Shown here: piece after piece, positions 9,615-18,556 of the stretch
How positions within the stretch are numbered: position 1 is the stretch's first letter
Layout of the letters: the number at the start of each line of letters is the position of its first letter
Assembly (NCBI GenBank): GCA_039636795.1
Contig: CP143430.1
Coordinates: forward strand, 2,914,001-2,978,000
DNA length: 64,000 nucleotides
Source: Micrococcaceae bacterium Sec5.1
GTDB lineage: Bacteria; Actinomycetota; Actinomycetes; Actinomycetales; Micrococcaceae
Direction of reading: 5' to 3'
Made by a program: the position numbers and the translations under genes
Notes under the pieces: model-generated
What the model saw: only the letters and a program-made list of their open reading frames with translations
Database searches by the model: none
Told to the model about the DNA's origin: nothing

Positions 9615-9860
9615 CTATTCACCACCGGCAAACCGTGCGCCAGAGCCGACCGTTTTCGAAGCGGTGTTGGTCAGTACCCAGCATCGCTGGTCCAATTTTC
9701 GCTGGATCAGCCGCCACGAGAAACCGAACGAAGCGGCTTCCTCGGCGATGGCCCCGGTGGATCCGATGAGGGTGGCCACCAGCGCTTCACGGGGCCTGCG
9801 GCTGTGCCGTGCCGGCACGGGACCTGCGCTGTCTGCTCGCTGAAGCTCTGGCGCGGGCAC
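9615..9860 (-). pseudogene. possible transposase scrap (ISL3-like HTH)
   Basis: A short minus-strand frame includes ALVATLIGSTGAIAEEAASF followed by GFSWRLIQRKL. This looks like the helix-turn-helix region of ISL3-type transposases, where an AIAEEASFGFSW-like stretch precedes the catalytic domain. Nothing catalytic follows. It overlaps a long inverted repeat (9797-9872). The rest of 9369-10010 holds no recognisable gene. This is a weak call. Confidence 0.3.
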
Positions 9861-9872
9861 GGCACAGCCGCA
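9797..9872. repeat. inverted repeat, 17-base perfect arms
   Basis: TGCGGCTGTGCCGTGCC at 9797-9813 is the exact reverse complement of 9856-9872, with a 42-base spacer. The left arm overlaps a second palindrome, CCGTGCCGGCACGG, at 9807-9820. No T-run follows. The setting (transposase scrap, decayed panB) suggests an element end or a recombination scar rather than a terminator. Confidence 0.6.
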
Positions 9873-10010
9873 GAAGGATCATCGCTTTGCCGGCGCGTCA
9901 ACCCGACCAGCGACAGGAATGTCACGCAGAGGTTGATGCCGGCGGAAGCGTCCTATCCACTCGGTTCGTTCCGGGAGCCGAGGCCTCTCAAGGAGACTAG
10001 GACATAATCC

Positions 10011-10667
10011 TTAGGGGAGTGCCGTGGCAACTAGAACAGGCGCCGGCTCGAGTCTGCCATTAGCCGCTACTGCGGTGGTCTGCCTTGATGACAATCCGAG
10101 AATAAGATCCAAGGCGGTCGAAACTCTGCTGGATACGTCCGAGATACTTCCCAGACCATCCACCCCCGTTAAGATGGCGCGTTCGCCGTACCGGGACGTA
10201 ACGGCGGTTGTCTGGTCGAAATACAGTTTCATCCTGTTTCTTATGACTTCCGCAGTGTCGTCCGAGCGGTTTTCGCGTTCAGCTCTCTGGAGTAAGCGCT
10301 GGACCAGTTCTTCTGTATCGGCAGTGAGCTGCAGTACGACGTCAAGCTCGCGCCCCTTGGTTGCAAGGATCTCGTCGAGATAGTCAACCTGACCTAGAGT
10401 GCGGGGATATCCATCCAACAGAAATCCGTTGTCCGCGTCGTTTTGTTCCAGGCGCTCACGAACCATCGCGTTCGTCACCGAATCGGGCACAAATTGCCCT
10501 GCATCCAGATATGATTTAGCCGTTTGGCCCAAGCGTGTTTCATTTTTGACATTTTCGCGGAAGATGTCCCCGGTTGAAATGCTGACGATCCCGAACCTCT
10601 TTGCAATGTAGCTTGCTTGCGTACCTTTGCCAGCTCCGGGAGGACCTATGAGAAGCATTCTGATCAC
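10011..10667 (-). CDS. adk: adenylate kinase, probably an extra copy
   Basis: A 218-residue adenylate kinase that catalyses ATP + AMP to 2 ADP. The P-loop is G-P-P-G-A-G-K-G-T, followed by SISTGDIFRE (AMP site) and FLLDGYPRT. The LID is short and lacks zinc cysteines. The last 30 or so residues, after ALDLIL, are an Ala-rich tail not usual in the family. It is last in the operon running from 17100 and overlaps the deacetylase-fold gene (GTGA). The housekeeping adk normally sits in the secY region, so this is likely a second copy that removes AMP made by the acyl-CoA ligase of the same operon. Confidence 0.9.
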   Translation of the reverse strand: MIRMLLIGPPGAGKGTQASYIAKRFGIVSISTGDIFRENVKNETRLGQTAKSYLDAGQFVPDSVTNAMVRERLEQNDADNGFLLDGYPRTLGQVDYLDEILATKGRELDVVLQLTADTEELVQRLLQRAERENRSDDTAEVIRNRMKLYFDQTTAVTSRYGERAILTGVDGLGSISDVSSRVSTALDLILGLSSRQTTAVAANGRLEPAPVLVATALP

Positions 10668-11596
10668 GGAAGCATCCTATCTAGCGGATCGAGGTCATTC
10701 AGGACGGTTCTGGAAACTGCGGGGGAGGATGCCGCCGCTAGCGCAGTGTCGTCTTGCCAGCAGTTGAAGAGCTCGGAGAGCGTTGGAAACCATACACCTT
10801 CAAATGAAGTGACGTGGTCGAGGAACTTTTCGAGCATTACAAGGTTGTGTGCCCGTCCAATGGTCTGCGGGTGTAGTGTCCACGTCATTGCGCCCCCGGC
10901 ACATCGCTCATAGGCGAAATTGAAACTGTCGATCCAACGGGCCAGAACCGTTTCGTTGCTCTGCATGAGCGCGTTTCCCTTGAAAGATTCGAGTTCGGGG
11001 AAATCGTCGAGGAACCAGGACACAGGGAACTCAAGTACGCTGCTCTCCGGGCCGAAGGTGTTGCCTTCTTCCTCGCTAACGCCGACCACCATCCGGGGCC
11101 GGTAAGGCTCGAAGTCCCTCCCCATGAGAGACGAATCCCAGTCAAACTCGAATTTCGCAAGGAGATCGAGGGTGTTGTCCGTAACATCCAATGCAGGAGA
11201 GCGGTATCCCCGAGGACGTTTACCCAGGAGCTTTTCGTGCTGGGCTATTTGAAGTTCCAGCAGCCGTTCCTCCTCGGCTCGATCGAGTGAAGGCACATAT
11301 TCGTGGTAGACACCGTGAGCGCCGATTTCATGGCCGGAGTCGACAATTGCATCTACTGAGCTGCGGAATGTTTGCATCGTGTGTGTGGGCACACACCATG
11401 TCGTAGTGATTCCGTAGCGACGGAACACGTCCAGGAGTCGTGGGGCACCGACTAAGGCACCGAATTCACCTCGGGACATCAAGGACTGGGACGTTGATCG
11501 AAAAGTGCCTAGCCATACGCTTTGGGCATCAAAATCGGGGCTTAGAGAAACGGCGAGTCGTTTGCCATCGGGTAGATGAAGAGGCACTTCGAGCAA
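10664..11596 (-). CDS. polysaccharide-deacetylase-fold hydrolase (PuuE-like)
   Basis: A 310-residue NodB-fold protein. The motif-1 region is LSPDFDAQS (Asp-x-Asp), motif 2 is E-I-G-A-H-G-V-Y-H-E (the two metal His) and motif 3 is RGYRSPALD. It has no signal peptide, so it is cytoplasmic and unlikely to act on cell-wall sugar. Family members of this type (PuuE allantoinase, cyclic-imide or amide hydrolases) act on small C-N substrates. The start is a TTG at 11596 or a GTG three codons later; neither has a strong ribosome binding site. It lies in an operon with an oxidase and CoA-thioester enzymes, so a small amide or imide substrate is plausible. Confidence 0.8.
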   Translation of the reverse strand: MLEVPLHLPDGKRLAVSLSPDFDAQSVWLGTFRSTSQSLMSRGEFGALVGAPRLLDVFRRYGITTTWCVPTHTMQTFRSSVDAIVDSGHEIGAHGVYHEYVPSLDRAEEERLLELQIAQHEKLLGKRPRGYRSPALDVTDNTLDLLAKFEFDWDSSLMGRDFEPYRPRMVVGVSEEEGNTFGPESSVLEFPVSWFLDDFPELESFKGNALMQSNETVLARWIDSFNFAYERCAGGAMTWTLHPQTIGRAHNLVMLEKFLDHVTSFEGVWFPTLSELFNCWQDDTALAAASSPAVSRTVLNDLDPLDRMLP

Positions 11597-11655
11597 CTTT
11601 CTATTTCAGGCAAGGGGAGTTCGCCTTGACGAATGTTCTGGTTCGAGGCGCCAAC

Positions 11656-12153
11656 CTAGGCTGGCCGCCGGGAAAGGAGGACGATCCAGTCGCCTTCCTG
11701 GCAGATCACGCCGTCCTGGTTCAGAATTTGAACCCGAGTGGTCACAACACCCCGGTCGGGCTTGCTGGCGGATGGCTTGATGCCAATCACTTCTTCGCGG
11801 ACACTGATGGTGTCGCCAATACGGATCGGGGCACGGAGGTTCCAGTTGTCAATTCCTAGAAAGGCGATTGCTGAGCCGTTCTTCCATCCCAGTGCCATTT
11901 CCAGCCCAAAGGCAATTGAAAGTGCGCCGGGACCATGGAAGAGCCGGGTGCCAAATTCTGTCGTTTTGGCGTACTCCTCGTTGGTGTGCAGCGGGTGCAT
12001 GTCTCCGGACCATGTGGCGAACGTTACGACATCGAACTCTGTGACGGTCCGTCCTGCCGAGTTCCACTGCTGTCCAAGTTCCAACTCGCCCAGGTAGCGC
12101 ACGGCTGACTCATTGGTCGTGCCGAGTAGATGAGTAGTCAATGTTTCTTTCAC
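11656..12153 (-). CDS. MaoC-like acyl-CoA hydratase, copy 1
   Basis: A 165-residue single-hotdog MaoC dehydratase. The hydratase signature is present: S-G-D-M-H-P-L-H-T-N with the Asp/His pair, then FGTRLFHGPG. The family adds water to 2-enoyl-CoA, often giving (R)-3-hydroxyacyl-CoA, and also includes mesaconyl/itaconyl-CoA hydratases. The start is GTG at 12153 with a poor ribosome binding site. It has a close paralogue at 18557-19051 in the divergent operon (shared TFATWSGDMHPLHTN and KPDRG). The duplication suggests both strands handle related CoA esters. Confidence 0.87.
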   Translation of the reverse strand: MKETLTTHLLGTTNESAVRYLGELELGQQWNSAGRTVTEFDVVTFATWSGDMHPLHTNEEYAKTTEFGTRLFHGPGALSIAFGLEMALGWKNGSAIAFLGIDNWNLRAPIRIGDTISVREEVIGIKPSASKPDRGVVTTRVQILNQDGVICQEGDWIVLLSRRPA

Positions 12154-12199
12154 TTCCGTATAGATTTGGTGCTCTTGTGGCAGGGGCGGGTGCCCGGTG

Positions 12200-13426
12200 C
12201 TAATAGCGGATGACTCCGTCTACCGGGGTGGTCAGGGACGACCGGTAGAGGGAAAGTTCGTCGAGGGAGTGGCTGAGGCGGTCGCCTGAGATCAGTTCGG
12301 CCACCAGCTTTCCCGTGATCGGCCCGGCCAAGTTGCCGTAGACGTGCCCGGTGGCCAGAATCAGCCCGGGAAGTTCCTCCACCTCGTCAACGATCGGGAG
12401 GGAGTCAGCCGTGGCGGGGACGAGGCCAGCCCAGGCACGTTCAATACCGAGAGACCTGTAGTTCGGGAAGGTTTTGAGCAATGAATCGATGGCCAGCTTT
12501 AGACCGGCGGCAGGCATCCTGTCGTCGAGTTGGTCGGGGTAGTCCATTGGGCAGCCAATGAATAGATTCCCGTCCTCGGTCTTGGCCACACATTCCATGT
12601 GTTCGAGGCCCTGTGATTGGTCCTCTGAAGGGGAGGTGAAGTACTCGTCCCGGTAACTGGGGAGGTTCCGGATGTGGGCGTATTGCTTCGCAGCAAGCGG
12701 TCCATTGAGGATTTTATCGAGCTTCTCCTCTACAGGAGCCAGTAGGACAGCACCCAGCCTGTGCGGCTTGATGGGTACGGTTACGCCCTCTGATTCGAGC
12801 ATTGTAGACCACACACCACCCGCCCAAACGACGTTGTCCGCTGAAACGCTGCCGCCGGCTGTTCGTACTCCGACGACTTTCGAGCCATTCCGCAGGAGTC
12901 CGAGGACTGGCGTGTTTTCATGAATTCGAACACCGAGCCTGCGGCATTCCTGCGCCAAGGCACGGACGAACTTCGGGGTACGAATTTGGCCATCTTCGGG
13001 GCTGAACGTGGCTCCAATAACATCGGGCGGCAATATCGGGGCGGCTTCATGCGCGGCCTGGTCGTCAAGGAGCTCGGCTTTGAATCCGTCTGCGATCCGG
13101 GCTTCCACAAATTCCTTATAGACTCGCCGCTGATCGTCCGTGTAGAAGAACGTCATGGCACCGTTGCTTCTGTATTCGAAGGATGGCCCGAGGATGTCTG
13201 CAAAGTCGTCGTACAGGGCCCTCCCTGCACGGGTCAGTTCGACGGCGTAGTCGCCGTGGCGATTCTGCATGTGGAGGAAGCCGAGATTTCGCCCGGAAGC
13301 GCCGTGGCCAAGTTCCCGCTGTTCGAGAAGCACAACATCGTGCCCCTTTGAAGCAAGAAAATAGGCAGTTGATACACCCACTATTCCGCCGCCTACAACA
13401 ACCACACCGGCCTTGTCGAACTTCAT
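12200..13426 (-). CDS. FAD-dependent oxidoreductase, DAO/DadA family, second paralogue
   Basis: A 408-residue flavoprotein with an N-terminal FAD motif, VVVVGGGIVGVSTAYFLA, the family block G-H-G-A-S-G-R-N-L-G and a C-terminal second FAD region, RAWAGLVPATADSLPIVDEV and ATGHVYGNLAGP. Same family as the gene at 4504-5742 but clearly diverged. The ATG at 13426 is preceded by AGGAC. It lies between the acyl-CoA ligase and MaoC in a minus-strand operon, so it probably makes an oxo acid that is then activated to a CoA ester. It could instead be a 2-hydroxyacid or amine oxidase. Confidence 0.85.
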   Translation of the reverse strand: MKFDKAGVVVVGGGIVGVSTAYFLASKGHDVVLLEQRELGHGASGRNLGFLHMQNRHGDYAVELTRAGRALYDDFADILGPSFEYRSNGAMTFFYTDDQRRVYKEFVEARIADGFKAELLDDQAAHEAAPILPPDVIGATFSPEDGQIRTPKFVRALAQECRRLGVRIHENTPVLGLLRNGSKVVGVRTAGGSVSADNVVWAGGVWSTMLESEGVTVPIKPHRLGAVLLAPVEEKLDKILNGPLAAKQYAHIRNLPSYRDEYFTSPSEDQSQGLEHMECVAKTEDGNLFIGCPMDYPDQLDDRMPAAGLKLAIDSLLKTFPNYRSLGIERAWAGLVPATADSLPIVDEVEELPGLILATGHVYGNLAGPITGKLVAELISGDRLSHSLDELSLYRSSLTTPVDGVIRY

Positions 13427-13506
13427 TTCGTCATGTCCTAACTTCGTCTTGATGCAACACGTATGAGGGTGGCCGGCTCGTGATTTGTCGGCCTAGGAGC
13501 CGGCTG

Positions 13507-15048
13507 CTAAGCCCTGCCCTGGCTCTTTTCAGCTGTCAACAGTGTCGCCACGTCCCGCCTATTGACTTTGCCGGTTGTCGAATTCACTGGAAGCGAGTCG
13601 ACGGCGATGAACTCGCTTGGAACCTTGTATGATGACAAGCGGGCGGCAGCGAATCCCTTCAGGTCGGCTTCGTCGAGGGGCTCTATGCCCCTGGGGACGA
13701 CGGCAGCAACCACGCGCTGGCCGTAGACGTCATCGGGAAGACCAACAACGGCCACTTCACCAACGGAGGCGTGCTCCTGAAGTACACGCTCAACTTCCGC
13801 CGGCGAGATGTTTGTTCCACCACGGATGATGACGTCTGAGAGCCGCCCAACCACGTAGACGAAACCGTCCTCATCCACCCGAACGAGATCTTTTGTGCGG
13901 TACCAGCCGTCATCAGTGATGGCTGTCCGCGTTTGTTCTTCATCACGCCAGTAGCCGAGCATAAGCCCCGGTCCAGTCGAGTACGCCTCCCCAACCTGCC
14001 CGGGTGGAACTTCCGCTCCGTCGGCGTCGAGAACTTTCAGCTTTGACCGCGGCACGAGCTTGCCTGCCGACCCCGGTTGGGGAGTAGGGTTTGCGACGGG
14101 ATCGTAAGTCACCAGGGGCAGGCATTCGGAGGCGCAATAAGCATCCAGGACTGGTAGTCCGGTCTGGACTTCCCAGCGGCTGAATGCGGCTTCGTTCCTT
14201 GGCTCTCCGCCCGAGATGCATAGCCGAAGTGATGGGAAAGCGGGGCGGTCCCCGGCTTGGAGTTCGGCGTACTGGGCCAGCTTTCCGAAAGTCGCCGTGA
14301 CGCCGGCGAGGAAAGTGGCCGAATGCTGCTCAATGGCCGGAGCTATCATGTCCGGCCGTGCCCTCCGGACCACCACCACTGTGCCGCCACGCAGCAGGAC
14401 GGCCAGGGAGGTGCTCGCGAGCCCATAGAGCCACGCCATCGGCAGGCAGATTATTGCCTTGTCTTCGGGGGACAGGTGCCATACTTCGCCGTACGTGTCC
14501 GCGCAGTTATATATGGCTGTGGCTGAAAGCATGATCGCCTTCGGTCGGCTGGTGGTGCCTGACGAGAAGCAGATCATGGCCAGCGGTTCGCGAAGACCTT
14601 CAGGATTGGGTAGGGCGTCGTGCCGGACACTCGTTACCTTGAAGTCCACGATGTCGACGATGGGGGCGTTCTGCGCAGCGGCAGCGAAATGCGCGGAATT
14701 TACGCTTGCTGAGACGATAATCAACGCAGGGTCACTCGTGGCAATTGCATATTCCAAGTCCTCTGGACCTGAAGAAGGATAGACAGTGACCAGTACGCCC
14801 CCACTGCGCCATACCGCCAGGGCCGTGGAAAGATAGTCCGCTGAGCTTTCCGCCACAAGGGCCACGCGGTAACCCGGCTTGAGTCCGGCCGCAAGCAGAA
14901 CGGCTGAGCGTCGCTCGATCGATGCCTGCAGATCCTTGTAGCTGATGGTGGTGTCGCCGTCGACAATGGCTGTCTTTCCGGGGTACTGATCGGCAATGCT
15001 TTCCAGTGCGGAGACACAATCCGCTGGCTTCGGCGACAATGTATTCAT
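13507..15048 (-). CDS. AMP-forming acyl-CoA ligase
   Basis: A 513-residue class I adenylate-forming enzyme. The P-loop-like A3 motif is ICFSSGTTSRPKAI near residue 160, the A8 region is YRTKDLVRVDEDGF with GRLSDVIIRGGTNISP, and the C-terminal catalytic Lys lies in NSTTGKVNRRD. It converts a carboxylic acid, ATP and CoA to acyl-CoA, AMP and PPi. Normal length. The ATG at 15048 is 104 bases downstream of the NMO stop. The adenylate kinase at the end of this operon would recycle the AMP. Substrate chain type is not evident. Confidence 0.92.
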   Translation of the reverse strand: MNTLSPKPADCVSALESIADQYPGKTAIVDGDTTISYKDLQASIERRSAVLLAAGLKPGYRVALVAESSADYLSTALAVWRSGGVLVTVYPSSGPEDLEYAIATSDPALIIVSASVNSAHFAAAAQNAPIVDIVDFKVTSVRHDALPNPEGLREPLAMICFSSGTTSRPKAIMLSATAIYNCADTYGEVWHLSPEDKAIICLPMAWLYGLASTSLAVLLRGGTVVVVRRARPDMIAPAIEQHSATFLAGVTATFGKLAQYAELQAGDRPAFPSLRLCISGGEPRNEAAFSRWEVQTGLPVLDAYCASECLPLVTYDPVANPTPQPGSAGKLVPRSKLKVLDADGAEVPPGQVGEAYSTGPGLMLGYWRDEEQTRTAITDDGWYRTKDLVRVDEDGFVYVVGRLSDVIIRGGTNISPAEVERVLQEHASVGEVAVVGLPDDVYGQRVVAAVVPRGIEPLDEADLKGFAAARLSSYKVPSEFIAVDSLPVNSTTGKVNRRDVATLLTAEKSQGRA

Positions 15049-15151
15049 ATTCGCTCTACTTTCATTTAATACTTGGAAGATTCCAACTGGCCCGTTGAGC
15101 CGATCTGGTCGAACTCAACGGGCCCCTTGGCTTTGACGTAGTCGATGGTTG

Positions 15152-16204
15152 TTACTGTCCGGCCGAAAGTCGACGGAGAATTTTCTCTGCATCTGATGCC
15201 ATGTTCTCGACAATCTCGCCTGCAGGCAGGATTTCGTGAACAAGCTGCATGGTCTGGCCAACAGGCATCATCCCGAAGTCCATGTCACCGTCCTGGTATC
15301 CAGTTTCGACCCGCGTGCCGGCAACAGCGTACTGTCCGGGGAAGCCTGCGGGTTTCTTGTCAGAAGACTCCCATTCCGAGGTCCATTTGTTCTCGAATGC
15401 ACGCATACGCTTACCGCTGTACGAGTAAGTGATAGTGCTATCCTTGAAGGATCCTTCCACCACTCGGTTCTTGAAATTGTCGTGCCCATATGCTTCGGGG
15501 CTGGCAATGAATCGCGTTCCCACCCAGACGCCCGCCGCGCCCAAAGCCAGGGAGGCGGCCAGGCCGCGTCCATCGGCGATCCCGCCGGCGGCCAGGACTG
15601 GCTGATCCACCACATCAATAACGGCAGGGACAAGGGTCATAGTGGATGCGTATCCGGTGTGGCCGCCGGCCTCAGTTCCTTGAGCGACAATAAAGTCGAC
15701 ACCCGCTGCGCTGGCCTCCTGGGCCTTGCCCACGGAGCCGACAAGAGAGAAGACCGTGATTCCGCGGTCCTTGCACTCTTTGATGAACCAGTCCGGTGTA
15801 GCGAACGTCAAAACAACTGCCGAGGGTGCGGCATCCAGGACAATCTGCACCTGGTCTGCAACGGCCCCAGGCGTCAAAAGCGCCTCTACACCTGCAAGCT
15901 TTTCTTGGTCTGCACCCGAAAGCGATTGCCACAGTTCGCGCACTGGCGCCCACTGCGCTTCATCTTCAGTGGTGAGTGAGTCCGGTAGCAGGAGATTAAT
16001 TGCATAGGGCTTGTCGGTTCCAGCTTCGATCTTCTTGATTTCGGCGCGAAGGTCATCGGGCATGAAGCTGACGCCGCCCAGGCATCCCAGGCCGCCAGCG
16101 TTACTGACCGCGGTGACGAGTTCGGCCTGCGCCACACGCGCCATGCCGGCGGAGCAGACGGGGTATTGGAGGCCCAGGGCTTCCGTCAAAGCTGTCTTGA
16201 TCAC
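15152..16204 (-). CDS. nitronate monooxygenase / FabK-like flavoprotein
   Basis: A 350-residue FMN TIM-barrel protein of the 2-nitropropane dioxygenase (NMO) family. Shown by YPVCSAGMARVAQAELVTAV with SNAGGLGCLGG at the N-terminus and AQGTEAGGHTGY near residue 180, where the His is the usual catalytic base. The C-terminus GTRFIASPEA binds phosphate. Members include nitronate monooxygenases, enoyl reductases and many uncharacterised flavin enzymes; in acyl-CoA operons they may reduce enoyl-CoA or oxidise a nitronate. The GTG start at 16204 has a good GAAAGG upstream. Confidence 0.85.
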   Translation of the reverse strand: MIKTALTEALGLQYPVCSAGMARVAQAELVTAVSNAGGLGCLGGVSFMPDDLRAEIKKIEAGTDKPYAINLLLPDSLTTEDEAQWAPVRELWQSLSGADQEKLAGVEALLTPGAVADQVQIVLDAAPSAVVLTFATPDWFIKECKDRGITVFSLVGSVGKAQEASAAGVDFIVAQGTEAGGHTGYASTMTLVPAVIDVVDQPVLAAGGIADGRGLAASLALGAAGVWVGTRFIASPEAYGHDNFKNRVVEGSFKDSTITYSYSGKRMRAFENKWTSEWESSDKKPAGFPGQYAVAGTRVETGYQDGDMDFGMMPVGQTMQLVHEILPAGEIVENMASDAEKILRRLSAGQ

Positions 16205-16320
16205 TTATACACCTTTCACTTCGGAGCCCAAGATCATCCTGGTTTCCGGTTGGTTCATGTTTGCCCCGAAGGGGGAGTTGGTGGGGTACCTGTTGTTAGC
16301 AGGCCACACGGTCGGCAGGA

Positions 16321-17100
16321 CTATGTCGCGTTCCAGCCGCCGTCGACCTGGATCGTTTGCCCGTTCACATAACCAGCAGCGTCGGACGCGAGGAACAGCA
16401 CTACGCTCGCCACCTCTGAGGGTTCGCCCGATCGCTTTGCCGGAATGAGGAAGTCCATAATTTCAGGCGACACCCCGATGCCTCGCTGCTGCGTCGAAAC
16501 GAGATCACCCAAGATCTCCTCAGAAGTCGCACGAAGATTTGTCTTGATGACGCCCGGGGCGACAACGTTGGCGGTTACCCCGTGTGGAGCAACATCGATG
16601 GCGAGACGACGGGTCAGCCCCTCTATGCCCGCCTTGGACGCGACGTAGGAGATGCCGTCTGCTGCGCCCCTTTGGCCCGCGACGGAGCCGATTGTAATGA
16701 TGCGACCCGAGTTCTGCTTCGTCATTGCCTGCGCCGCTGCACGGCAGCCGTAGAACGTTCCTGTCAGGTTGACTCCGATAATCTTGGCCCACAACTCGGG
16801 CGTCGTTTCGAGCACGTCTGCATACCCGTCGAAGACTCCCGCGCTGTTGACCATGACGTCCAGTTTGCCGGTCTTCTCGACAACCTCGTCCACCAAGGCA
16901 GACACCGAGTGGTAGTCGCTAACATCTACGACCCGTGTGTGCAGTGAGTCCGGAGAGCCGAGCTCTTGCCGGGTCTCCGCCAAACGTTCCTCTGAAACGT
17001 CACTCGCATAGACTTCGTAGTCTGCTTCGACGAATGCCTGGGCAATGGCCCGGCCGATGCCAGAGCCGGATCCGGTGATAATTACGCTTTTGCTTCCCAT
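16321..17100 (-). CDS. short-chain dehydrogenase/reductase
   Basis: A 259-residue classical SDR. It has the NAD(P) motif T-G-S-G-S-G-I-G, the structural N-S-A-G, catalytic Ser in ITIGSVAG, Y-V-A-S-K and the C-terminal NGQTIQVDGGW. The acidic residue after strand 2 (YASDVSEE) favours NAD over NADP. It is the first gene of the minus-strand operon 17100-10011 and may oxidise a 3-hydroxyacyl-CoA or a hydroxy acid. The ribosome binding site is weak. Confidence 0.88.
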   Translation of the reverse strand: MGSKSVIITGSGSGIGRAIAQAFVEADYEVYASDVSEERLAETRQELGSPDSLHTRVVDVSDYHSVSALVDEVVEKTGKLDVMVNSAGVFDGYADVLETTPELWAKIIGVNLTGTFYGCRAAAQAMTKQNSGRIITIGSVAGQRGAADGISYVASKAGIEGLTRRLAIDVAPHGVTANVVAPGVIKTNLRATSEEILGDLVSTQQRGIGVSPEIMDFLIPAKRSGEPSEVASVVLFLASDAAGYVNGQTIQVDGGWNAT

Positions 17101-17690
17101 GCCCTACAAACTACGTTGGGGATCTTCCGAGTGAAACTGTCATCTTCACGGCTTTTTGTCGACGTTGTCGTGGAAGCTACAGGAGCCGGGTTGGAGGTTC
17201 GGTATCTGGGCCGCCCACTCATGGACTCGCAAGTGAGGGATGAGGATGGGCGCTGGCGCCCTGCGTTTGTACTTTGACTAGGGGCGGGTGGCGGCCGTTG
17301 AAAAAATTCCGGGGCCGGTACCCGTCTTGTCGCTTTAAGGTGGCGGGTACGACAAACCGTCACCAGATTCCGGCAAATCAAGGCGCCCAGACCACAGAAC
17401 GGGAAGGGCAACGATTATGCCGGTACCAACCCCGGGTCCCCCAACTGACCGTACGCTGGGGGACCCGGCTCCAAGCAGTGCCACGTTTTTCGTCGCTTGA
17501 CTGATCCGTCAGCACTTGCGCAGATGCGTTAGTAATTTTCCGCCTGGAGGTCACGGCTTCAGAAAATCTCCAATGCCAGGATGATGCGGTTGATTCTAAA
17601 GTTCAAGGACATGGCCGATTTTGGAGCTTGGCTCGTCATCTTGCCTAGCACCGCAGGCCCTTTGAAACACATGACGGTTCGGGAGAAACA
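17101..17690. promoter_or_regulatory. divergent regulatory region between two CoA operons
   Basis: 590 bases between the minus-strand SDR operon and the plus-strand lyase operon, with no supportable gene. It contains a strong hairpin (17432-17468, separate entry) and a CTGA-N4-TCAG dyad at 17501-17512 that could be an operator. No regulator gene lies next to it. Promoters for both directions are expected here, but no convincing box pairs were found. Confidence 0.45.
17432..17468. terminator. strong hairpin, 12-base perfect stem
   Basis: CCGGGTCCCCCA at 17432-17443 pairs perfectly with 17457-17468 across a 13-base loop. A short T-run (GTTTTT) lies about 16 bases beyond the stem on the plus strand, further than in a standard intrinsic terminator. 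Placed between divergent starts, it could insulate the operons, be the terminator of a lost gene, or act in the leader RNA of the plus operon. Confidence 0.5.
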
Positions 17691-18533
17691 TTGCAAAAGG
17701 ATACTGCAGACCAGTCTGGGGCCTATTGGTCATCTTCTGTTAGCCAAGTCACTGATACGAACGTTTATGTTCGCGGCTATGACCTTGAGGATCTGATCGG
17801 GCAAATCCCCTTCACGGCAGCCATATTTCTCGTGATCCGTGGTCGGATCCCTTCGGACCATGAGATACGGGCGCTGGACGCAGTCCTCAGCGGAATCCTG
17901 GATTATGGTCTTGAAAAGCCCGGGACAGTGGCCGCGAGGTTTGCTGTCTCCGCCAATCCAAGTATGGCTATCGGCATGTCAGCCGCCTGTTTATCTGTCG
18001 GGAAGCACACGCTGGCGACTGAGGACAGCGGCCGCTTCATCCGGGCCACGCATGCGGAGTTCCTGGGATCCGGCCTCACGCTCGAAGCTTTCGCTGAGGA
18101 TAAGGTAAACCGCATGCGTGAAGCAAGGGAACGCATCCCGGGCTTGGGGCACCCCATTTTTAAGGTTGTTGATCCTCGCGCTGAACGGCTCCGATCGATT
18201 GCTATGCAGGAAGGTCTGTGGGACCAGGCGGCTGAAGTGTACGAGGCAGTGCACAGGGCCTTCACGAAACTCCCAGGTAAGTCGGACATCCCGATAAATG
18301 ACGTTGGTGTTATGGCCGCGATACTGCTGGGGCTCGGCTTCACACCAGAAGAAGGGACAGGTATTGCCTTGCTCTCGACGCTGCCTGGGGTTATCGCCCA
18401 CGTATCCGAAGAGCTCTCCGGAGGGAAGCCAATCCGAATCGTCCCGAGAGATTCAGCATCCTATGAGGGGGCTACTGGCCGTGATTTTAATGCGGATCGA
18501 CTCGAAGCCGGCTGGGGCCCTTCCGGGGCCTAG
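17691..18533 (+). CDS. citrate-synthase-fold lyase (citryl-CoA lyase-like), copy 1
   Basis: A 280-residue protein matching the C-terminal part of the citrate synthase family: Y-V-R-G-Y-D-L-E-D-L-I-G near the N-terminus, then P-G-L-G-H-P-I-F-K-V-V-D-P-R with the active-site His, and NDVGVMAAILLGLGF. Full citrate synthases are about 370-430 residues; this short form matches citryl-CoA lyase-type proteins, which run the carbon-carbon cleavage direction. The start is TTG at 17691 with GGGAG five bases upstream. The next gene, a MaoC hydratase, follows after 23 bases. A hydrate-then-cleave pair is a reasonable inference. A homologue is at 41859-42647. Confidence 0.82.
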   Translation: MQKDTADQSGAYWSSSVSQVTDTNVYVRGYDLEDLIGQIPFTAAIFLVIRGRIPSDHEIRALDAVLSGILDYGLEKPGTVAARFAVSANPSMAIGMSAACLSVGKHTLATEDSGRFIRATHAEFLGSGLTLEAFAEDKVNRMREARERIPGLGHPIFKVVDPRAERLRSIAMQEGLWDQAAEVYEAVHRAFTKLPGKSDIPINDVGVMAAILLGLGFTPEEGTGIALLSTLPGVIAHVSEELSGGKPIRIVPRDSASYEGATGRDFNADRLEAGWGPSGA

Positions 18534-18556
18534 GCGGTAACCGAACAGGAGCAAAG

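Noticed and set aside
17496..17513. Operator-like sequence before the first lyase gene
   Set aside because: It shares CTTGA and CAG with the island operator only if a four-base gap is allowed, so it is not counted.
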